The notes beneath the pieces are model-generated. The model did not search any database. It had not been told where the DNA came from and saw nothing but the letters and a program-made list of their open reading frames with translations. The translations under genes and the position numbers were made by a program. From Nymphaea colorata (taxonomy: Eukaryota > Streptophyta > Magnoliopsida > Nymphaeales > Nymphaeaceae), in contig NC_045140.1 in NCBI RefSeq assembly GCF_008831285.2, forward strand, positions 11,344,505 to 11,408,504: DNA of 64,000 bases. The letters run 5' to 3'. Shown here one piece after another: positions 56,011 through 64,000 of the stretch (positions are counted from its first letter, which is position 1; each line of letters opens with the position of its first letter).

Positions 56011-58262
56011 TGCTTGATTTGGATTTGAATTTGGGTTTTTGGATCTAATTTGGATTTGGATTGTGGCTTTGGACCAATTTAGATCCAAAAATTGAGTTTT
56101 GTATTTTTAATAAAAGATGACATTCTTTTTAGAAAAATTTAGGGTAATTACACATGGTTAGTAAGCATGCTGCCGCTACACCTTAACATTTCCTGTAATA
56201 TGTAAAAATTTACGTAATAGAATTTGGCCTCCCACTGCCAAAGTCAGTTGGGTCCTAAAAAAGGGAAACAACAGAAAGTTGAACTCTCAAAGTATGACAA
56301 CAAGTCATGTAAATCTCTAACTTTCTATAGTAATGATACAAAAACATGGAAAACACTATGTAAAGTACGCTGTACAAATTGAAAGAAGCAACCGATTTTT
56401 CCCTCTTCAAGAGGCTTACACTTGCTAGGGTTTGTTCAGCTACTCCAATAGGATAGAAATCGTAAATACAAATAGATGGTGCTCATGTGAAGGCTCTACG
56501 TCATCAATTATAAGTTCTTAGCATAATCATTGCCCAGCCCACCTACAAACTTTTCACCTTTATATTTTTTGAATGAATAGCTCCTGGGATGCAACAAAGG
56601 TGTATGCATATCATGGGTGACTTAAAGTTGAGGGACAACCCTCCTGGTGGCCTAAGATAGTATGGATTCGTATTTATTGCGGTGGTTAATACTAAGGAAG
56701 AACTTGTTCCAAGTGAAATTGTTTGGTCTTTGCTAGGATATTGAAGTTGGAAATGCAGGAGCTCGATGCTCTAAACACAACATACAATGATATTTCTAGG
56801 ACTTTGCACTGTCTGCCTCCAAGGAAGCAAACCAGTGATGTATCACAGATGAATTGCTTTGTCCAATGGGCCTTACACTTAAATTAAAACTTATGAAGAG
56901 CCAAACCAACAGTATAGGTGACATGTATCATAGATGAATTGCCTTGTCTATAAATTAACATTTATTAAGAGCTAATTATCTGAGCAACAATGACACTATT
57001 TCTAGCTGGAACACAACGTCAACTCAACTACTTTGAACCCAAACCAGCCCCAAAATACAATTGTTGGGAGGTCACATATTCAGTCACTGCCCTTGAGTTA
57101 ATTGGAAATACACAAAAGGATAACACTATGACTTTTAACATACAATTCAAGGTTCAAATTATATATGTATAACACAGGCTGCACACACACCTAGCAAGTT
57201 GAGCAAACAAAATACAAATTTTATATAGTTGATTCATTCAATACTTATCCTTTCACAATCACAAATCGTGCAGCTGTAGGATGTTTAGTAAAGCATAGTC
57301 AGGCTTGAGGATTTATGATCCACTTGATAATCTGCCTAAGGCTGTCATAAACAATTATTCACTCGCATGTATATACAAGATGTAGGTTAAATAAAAATGG
57401 AATAACATAAACCGTAACTATTCACAACATCCTTTCTTCAAACGATGCACCTTTCAACTTGCCTATCATCAATAAGAGACCATTTTGTGGTCCAGCATCT
57501 AAAAGATTAAGAATAGAAGAAGATTTAACGTTTAACTAATAATGACACCAGGAGAGATTTGTTCACCAAAGCTAATGCATGTCCCAAAGAACAAAAGATT
57601 GCTTGAGGCCTGAATCCTCTTGCTCAAGGTCGGTTCAACACTCTGGGTCCGCTTATAAAAACTCAGATCAATAAATTCTTGAGTTGCTTAGTTTGATACT
57701 AACTCATTGAGTTATCAAAGCAGCAAATATCAAGGTCAAAATTGTTGAGCAATACAGAGGAGACAATCTCTCAACCATACATAACTTTCTCTTCCCCCAT
57801 TACAAGATTTTAATTGATTATGATTGGCTTGGTTGGTTTTAATCTAGTGTCCTCTTCACAACTTTGGACTACCACACTAAATGAAATTGAATTCAACTCC
57901 TACAACACTCTTTGGGGCCAATTGAAGTCAATTTAGAGTCTTCCATGAGAATCAATTTCATGACTTTCTAAAATTAGTTGTCTCTTAGCTTATCAATCTC
58001 ACTCAACCTTGATTAAAACTTGAGCACATAGATTTTGGGACAATTTTTTTGACCTAGCTGATCACATCTTGCTATTGACTTTCGCAAGTGTATATATATA
58101 TATATATAATGTATGTATGTATGTATGTATGTATACATACATATATTTTCTCATGATGTTACCTTGTCAAACAACCACACATCTAGCACATATAAATCCT
58201 TTATAGACATAACGTAGTCTTTTTTTTTTCTTCTAGAATCAGTCAATGGTATTGAAAAATAG
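56011..58262. other. Intergenic DNA, nothing recognised
   Basis: AT-rich with no supportable gene. A (TA)n followed by a (GTAT)n tract that forms a near-perfect palindrome with GTATACATAC lies at 58090-58150. Confidence 0.4.
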
Positions 58263-58384
58263 ATTGCTCTTGTAACTCAGAATGAATGGTTTCGGTGGAG
58301 AAGAGAAAATAAATAGCGATTTATTCCTATGGGGCACCCAGGAGGAGGAAGAAGATTCAATCAACCCACAATATGTTGCATGGT

Positions 58385-58500
58385 CCAAGGAAATTACGGA
58401 TCTGCTTGCACAATTTCATTTATATCGAATCTTGCAATCAGTCTTAGTATCAAAATAGCTGATCTAGTCATGATTCAATGGGTCAGGTCCACTTTACTTT
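58385..58500 (-). promoter_or_regulatory. Plastid psbD light-responsive promoter remnant (in NUPT)
   Basis: On the minus strand GTGGACCTGACCCATTGAAT followed by TCATGACTAGATC (58464-58494) resembles the conserved AAG/PGT box region of the plastid psbD blue-light promoter. Its position upstream of trnT is right for that promoter. In the nucleus it should be inert. Confidence 0.5.
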
Positions 58501-58806
58501 TTTTCTCTATTTCTCATTTGTCTACTGAATTTGGTTCTGATTAGAACAAGAGAGAAGTATTTGCTACTTGGGAATCTAGAATGTCTATGTCGGAAGACAA
58601 AAAAATATGAATAACGAGAGTATAACCTATAGTAACCAAGTATATCCCTTAGTAACATAGTAGTCTTCCTAATGTGGGGCAACCTATTATCATAATGAAT
58701 GAACAAGTGTTCAACCCCATAATTCATTATAACTTTGACAGGCAGTTCCCTTTTTTATGCTATCTCTATCAGATGCGAAAAAATGACCATTGCAGCTTCA
58801 TGAAAA

Positions 58807-58878
58807 AGCCCTTTATCGAATTTGAACTGATGAATTATGCCTTACCATGGCGTTACTTTACCGTTGAGTTAAAAGGGC
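58807..58878 (-). tRNA. trnT-GGU: Plastid-derived trnT-GGU (nuclear copy)
   Basis: 72 nt, opposite in orientation to the other three tRNAs as in plastids. Anticodon GGT sits in GCCATGGTAAGGC. Several G-to-A changes affect the D arm and T arm, so it is probably non-functional. Confidence 0.8.
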
Positions 58879-59406
58879 CTATTTAATTCACAAATTTAGC
58901 CCACTAAGAATCTACTGGATGTACTTGTACAATTATAACTTGTATGTATTCTATATAATTTATACAATATACATATACAAATAGGGGCTCATTCAGGAAC
59001 AATGAATAGTTAATTCAATTAAATACATATATGAAATGAATAGTAATATAACAATCTATGTCTGTTATATCTTAATGATGCATGTGCCAATGAGTGAGAA
59101 TTAGAATGAATGGGTTTGACTTTTTCTATCAAGCAAGACATCCCCTATACTCCATTATTTTGATTATGATTAGATTATATAATTCATCTTTGTTATATAA
59201 GAATTGTTATCGTTATATAAGAATATATAATGTAATGAAAGGTTCCTGAATGAAAACTAGAGATATTTTGTTACATTAATATTATATGTATACGGAATCA
59301 CCAAAGCACGAAAGGTTTCGTATCCTAGCATTCATTATATTGACATTGACAACTCCAAAAAACTACTCATACTATGAGTATAGTATGATGGCGATCAGCT
59401 GGGCGT

Positions 59407-59479
59407 GCCCCTATTGTCTAACAGTTCAGGACATCTCTCTTTCAAGGAGGCAGCAGGGATTCGACTTCCCCTGGGGGTA
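59407..59479 (+). tRNA. trnE-UUC: Plastid-derived trnE-UUC (nuclear copy)
   Basis: 73 nt, GCCCCTATTG...GGGGGTA, anticodon TTC in TCTCTTTCAAGGAGG. The D-loop has CTAACAG where plastids have CTAGTGG-like sequence (G-to-A changes). Acceptor stem intact. Confidence 0.85.
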
Positions 59480-59542
59480 GCAAAGTATGACGAATGAAAA
59501 GTTGACCATGAATTATCAATAAACCGACAATTGATTCTTCTT

Positions 59543-59626
59543 GGGTCGATGCCCGAGTGGTTAATGGGGATGGACTGTAAATTCATTGGCGATATGTCTA
59601 TGTTGGTTCAAATTCATCTCTGCCCA
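59543..59626 (+). tRNA. trnY-GUA: Plastid-derived trnY-GUA (nuclear copy)
   Basis: 84 nt with the long variable arm of class II tRNA-Tyr, anticodon GTA in GACTGTAAATTC, 63 bp after trnE as in plastids. C-to-T changes disturb the T arm and variable arm. Confidence 0.82.
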
Positions 59627-60043
59627 AGAATTCACCGACCCTTGAGGATGATATAACCAATCCGTACTCCAAAAATACATGATGATATGGAGAAATAAAG
59701 AGACAACTTGATTCTATTTGTTCCTCAATGTTCTGATGTTTCTAACAATCTAGATCTATGAATTATTGTCAACTAATCTAAGAAATAAAATGAAAAGATG
59801 AAAAAAAAAGATCTGTTTTTCATTGAAAGATGGATTGTCAGTCAATTTGGCAAGAACCACAAGTTGCTTTGCTATTTATCCATCCATCATCTCTTCTATC
59901 TATGTAGATATGTATATCAGTATATCCGTTACAAGCGTCAATTACAATCAATTTTTTTATATGATCTATCTATACGGTTATGGTTTGATGAAATAAAATC
60001 AAAATAAATAATAAAAAATGTAAGTTGTACACCTCATTTTATT

Positions 60044-60117
60044 GGGATTGTAGTTCAATTGGTCGGAGCACTGCCCTATCAAGGCGAAAGCTGTGGGTTC
60101 GAGTCCTGTCAGTCCTG
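60044..60117 (+). tRNA. trnD-GUC: Plastid-derived trnD (nuclear copy, anticodon changed to AUC)
   Basis: 74 nt, GGGATTGTAG...GTCAGTCCTG. The anticodon loop reads CTATCAA where plastid trnD-GUC has CTGTCAA, so the anticodon is ATC. Further C-to-T/G-to-A changes loosen the anticodon stem. Non-functional as trnD. Confidence 0.82.
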
Positions 60118-60896
60118 GACCGACTTGGGATCCTATGAATCGATTGGTTAATCTCTCCACCTTCTGTGAAGGGGAGAAAACAAAGAGCAATGTCTAATTC
60201 CGGGTGGAAGGATCCATATTTCACATTTATCATCGGGCAAGGTAATCTCAATTATTAATTGAATTGGGGAAATCTCTTTATCTCACCGAAATTGCATGTT
60301 CGATTCTCGATTTATACGTCTGAATCAAGGAAAAGAAGGATGATGCAAATACTAATAAAAGATCAATCAAAGATCCTGTCTTGCTGTTCTAGGGGTGGAG
60401 AATAGAAAATAGAACAAATAATCTTTTTTTTTCTTTGCATTTTTCTCTTTCTTTCAAGAAGATTAGGTCATCACAAAAACTGAGCTTAGAACTTAATTCA
60501 TTTTCTAGTTCACTTCTACTGTTTGGATCTATGACAAATGGAATACTGGTCGAACCTCATTTATATGATATCCTTTTATAAAGAATAAGGACTACGGGTT
60601 ATAGAAAGGAACGAAAGAGTAGAAAAATATGAGAAATTCAAAGGGATTCTTGGGTGGGGGTCAGGAATGCGATTTTTCGATTTAGTATGGATGAAAGATC
60701 TTCCTATGTTATATTATTCAATTCTCGACAATGAATTGATTTGATAGATTAGATATTGTTATTCATGATATTAGAACCCGATTCAGTAGCATCGGGATAT
60801 AATTAATCCCATTAAATTTCAAAATGATGGAGAATGATTGATCATCTCTATGGAATTAGATCCCGATTTCTTGCGAAGCAAAATAAAATTAAATGT

Positions 60897-60993
60897 TGTG
60901 GGTTTGATGGACTATGTCTCCTCTTTGATATCATTGAGCATGATAGTATACATGCATTCCTGAATTTGTGGGTCTGATGGACTATGTCTCCTC
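60897..60993 (+). repeat. 27-bp direct repeat at the NUPT edge
   Basis: 60897-60923 recurs at 60967-60993 with one T/C difference (contains GATGGACTATGTCTCCTC), a 70-bp offset, at the boundary between plastid-like DNA and the gypsy remnant. Confidence 0.85.
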
Positions 60994-61559
60994 AAGATTC
61001 TCCTAGACTTGTATCATTTGTTTTACATAAGAGTGTTGTCACAGATGTAGTAACACGAACCAAGGTTCTTGCATGTACAAATGGAGTATAGCGAAGGATG
61101 AAGAAGCAAGATGGACCGGCTAATGTGATGCAAATAGATATTAGTTTGGCCCATTCTGATGCACACGTCTCTTTAGAGGATTGAGTTGCCAAACAACAGA
61201 CTGCCCAAACTGGTATGGGTGCCTAGACCCCATTGATGGATCAGTTGACTATGCTAGGAGTTCACTTGTTGGAGAATCTAATGTCTCACCTAAGGAGGCT
61301 TGGATTCCAATATCATATAAGTAGTTCATGGTGATGAAACTACCTTTTTTCATAGGAGATTAGAATCTAGATGTAGCATAGAGTGGGTTCATAAAGTGTA
61401 GTGTATCTTTCAGCTCCTTGGTGCCTAAAGAAACCATGGCAATTTAATTATGTGCCAATTGAAGGGAGATGCAAATAGATTATGATAGTCGACTCACGAC
61501 ATATGTTTCGTAGATCGATAATCAATCATGTGGAAGAAATTCTGAGAGGCCTTCTTTAA

Positions 61560-62792
61560 TACTTCCTTTCTCGTGCCTGCTGGAGACATAAAATACAAAA
61601 ATCTCTTGAACTGAAGCAAAATCACATGGGTCTAGAGGAGTACGTGGCAAAATTTTGGCACCTAGAGGTGTATAGCCCGCATGCCTCTGCCACTTATGAA
61701 GCATGACCTAACAAGTTCGTACATGGGCTACGAAGATGGTTAATGAAGTAGAGTGATGGTAAACAAACTTCGTGACCTGGATGAGGTTGTCACCATCGCA
61801 AGGTTCATGAAGGATGATTGGGCTTAAACACCGAAAGACCATGATAGAAGGTCGAGCCGATCAGTGCAAGGTGGCCGAGTTCAAACCATACGTAGTGGCT
61901 ACATGAAAAGGAAAAAGCTTCAAGGGAAGCATAACAACTAAGTTCACAAAAGGAACCGACCTATGAGGAGTGACACCATGTTAAGGCCCACTGCAACCTT
62001 ATGCCTCCACCTAGATGTTCCACTTACTCATAGAAGCATCGAGGAAGGTCTTGTTAAAGAAAAATTGAAGTGTGTTTACACTATAGAACGATGAGACATT
62101 TCATCAAAGATTGTTCTCGGTTGAAAGAAAAGGAACTGCATAAGCACGAGGCTGGCCCCTCAGGAGTACATAACTCTTTTGGCTGAGTGTATGCGACTAC
62201 TGTGGAGGAGTACAAGCCCATGATCTTATTGAAGCTACTCTATTTTTGGGTTATCATGTTGCTAAAGTGTTGTTTGATACAAAGGTAACCCACTCTATCA
62301 TTTATAGTGAGTTTGTACCGTCACTATACATGATAATTAAGACAATGATATACATTCTGAAAGTGATTATCCCTATGATTGCTTAAGACTCCTTGCCAGA
62401 TGTGGACGTGGTTATTCACAAGTATCACCTAAATGTACAATTGGTGATCATAAGCCTAAGTGAATTCAATGTGATTTTAGGCATGGACTGACTTTATACA
62501 CATTATGCCAACATAGATTGTAGAAAGAAGCATATACAACTATTGCCCATGAGGCAGCAAATATAAAGTGTCTTCGTTGATGAGTTTTTCGGTGTGCCTC
62601 ATACATGGGAAGTGGCATTTATGATAGAGCTTCTACAAGGAACAATACCTATATCCAAAGCATCAACTCGCATGACACCGACAGTGCTAGAAGAGTTGAA
62701 GATACAACTACATGAACTATTGGATAAATGTTTCGTATGACCTAGTGTGTCACCTTTGGGAGCATTTGTGTTGTTTGTGAAAAAGAAAGGTG

Positions 62793-62848
<56 letters not shown>

Positions 62849-64000
62849 TATATATATATAAAAACTACCACATGTTGAACATAGTTACAATTAAGGATAA
62901 GTATACTCTTCCTAGAACACTTATTGGATCTTCTCAAAACGGTTAAGATGTTCTCTAAGATTGATATGAGGGTAAGTTATTACTAGTTGTTGATACAAGT
63001 GGAAAATGTTTTCTTGCCACATAGTATATAAAAATGGTGTTTTGTAGATCTTGCTAAGATGTCAGTTATACATAACTAAAAGACGCCACAAAATGTGACA
63101 GAGATTTGTAGTTTCTTGGGACTAGAAGAGTATTATCACAAGTTTATACATGATTTTTTAAAAATAGCTATGCCCATGATCAAACTATTAAGAAAGAAAG
63201 TGAAGTTCATAGGAGTTTGAAAACTTTGAAGCATAAGCTTACCTCTACATATCTTAACACTTCTATCTAGGAATTCAGAACGTGTGACGTACACTAATCT
63301 ATCATAAACTGGCTATGGCTACATATTGGTGTAACAAGGGAAGGTGATGGGTTAAACATTTATGTAGCTGAAGAACAATGCAAAACAATATCTCACACAT
63401 GATTTAAAATTGGGAGTAGTTGTATTTGTGTTGAAGATATAGAGTCACTATACATATAGAGCCGAATTTGAAATGTTCACTGACCATAAGTTGTTGAAGT
63501 ACATATTCTCCTAGAGTGATTTGAATCTAAGACAGAGAAGGCGGTTAGAATATTTGAAACATTTCAACTTCAAGGTATCTTACCACCCGTATAAGGTGAA
63601 TGTCATGGTAGACACTTTGAGTAGACATGTAGATGCAACAGTGTGGAGTACTTTAACTTACTCATGAAAGCCATTGCATGATGTGATATCATGGCAGCCC
63701 TATCTAAGTGATTGGAACAAAGTAAATATGACAACCTTGATATAGAGTGCACGATTGGATAAACTTATACAAAATGACTATCCCAAAAATATGAGAGAAA
63801 AAAAAGATAATATTCCTCATGGTATTAGGATGCAGATGATTCCCTATGGATTCAAGGAATATTATGGTCCCCAAAGATGAGGCAATTAAGAAACAATTGC
63901 TAGATGAAGCATGTAAATCAAAATTTTATAGATATTTTAGGACATGAAGCAGAATTTTTGGTGGCCTAAAGAGAAGCATGAGATTACAAAGTATATAGCT
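61560..64000 (+). mobile_element. Ty3/gypsy retrotransposon 2, dead, runs off the window
   Basis: Plus-strand fragments appear in gypsy order, in shifting frames with many stops. A gag-domain piece (EEYVAKFWHLEVYSPHA, about 61632) is followed by a degraded zinc-knuckle region (about 62072-62110). Protease has the motif changed to DTKVTHS (about 62278). RT N-terminus (about 62640-62790) continues after a TA tract (LNIVTIKDKY). RNase H has FTDHKLLKY and a conserved LRQRRRLEYLKHF-like stretch (about 63478-63620). The start of the integrase zinc region is at the very end (MKQNFWWPK-like, about 63945). No LTR is seen on the left and the right part is outside the window. Confidence 0.85.
62795..62860. 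repeat. (TA)n microsatellite inside the gypsy 2 RT region
   Basis: About 30 TA units with one GATA interruption, splitting the reverse-transcriptase domain between its N-terminal segment and the VTIKDKY motif. Confidence 0.95.

Larger units (their letters stand above)
58264..60890 (+). other. Nuclear insertion of plastid DNA (NUPT), psbD upstream region to trnD-psbM spacer
   Basis: The sequence follows the plastid large-single-copy order: psbD upstream promoter region, trnT (minus), long spacer, trnE, short spacer, trnY, spacer, trnD (all plus), then the trnD-psbM spacer. Spacing and orientations match angiosperm plastids. The copy carries numerous C-to-T and G-to-A changes in tRNAs, as expected for methylated nuclear DNA, so it is not plastid sequence itself. 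The trnT, trnE, trnY and trnD block is certain; both outer limits are estimates. Confidence 0.85.

Noticed and set aside
58329-58886. 71- and 70-codon plus-strand frames
   Set aside because: They lie in plastid non-coding sequence and the antisense of trnT within the plastid insertion.

Overview
The window is nuclear DNA of a flowering plant. The evidence is split genes with plant-type introns, Ty1/copia and Ty3/gypsy LTR retrotransposons, hAT and CACTA DNA transposon remains, long TA/GA/CA microsatellites, and a nuclear copy of plastid DNA carrying a plastid tRNA cluster. The sequence does not show which plant lineage it is.

Two genes can be reconstructed, both on the minus strand. The first (8841-37284, 11 exons, 797 codons) is a prolyl-oligopeptidase/oligopeptidase-B-like serine peptidase of family S9 with a complete Ser-Asp-His triad. 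Every exon joins in frame only if three of its ten introns use GC-AG splice sites. The gene covers 28.4 kb because its introns hold retrotransposons. Intron 8 holds a young, defective copia element (12401-17333). Intron 5 holds a copia element with a second truncated copia inside it (22162-27159), plus a chromodomain gypsy element (27583-33003). The second gene (38524-42943, six exons, about 275 codons) encodes a BSD-domain protein with an N-terminal Ala/Lys/Glu-rich helical repeat.

To the left (1-8840) lies intergenic DNA with a 198-bp hAT miniature element (8-bp target duplication), microsatellites and a perfect 52-bp tandem duplication. To the right of the BSD gene, 43-50.6 kb contains a 2.48-kb hAT-type element (46734-49210, 8-bp target duplication) that appears to carry pieces of a host gene, one of them tetraspanin-like. 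Weak signs of a further plus-strand transcription unit surround it. A badly decayed CACTA transposase lies at 51.6-52.5 kb, and a seven-copy 71-bp minisatellite at 55.5-56.0 kb.

58.26 to about 60.9 kb is a nuclear plastid insertion. It runs from the upstream psbD promoter region through trnT-GGU, trnE-UUC, trnY-GUA and trnD-GUC, in plastid order and orientation. Its differences from plastid sequence are almost all C-to-T or G-to-A, including one that changes the trnD anticodon. The window ends inside a dead plus-strand gypsy element (about 61.56-64 kb). I saw no CRISPR array, rRNA gene, virus or defence system. The most unusual items are the three GC-AG introns in one gene, the 163-bp intron-9 fragment copied into a copia reverse transcriptase 12 kb away, and the gene-carrying hAT element.
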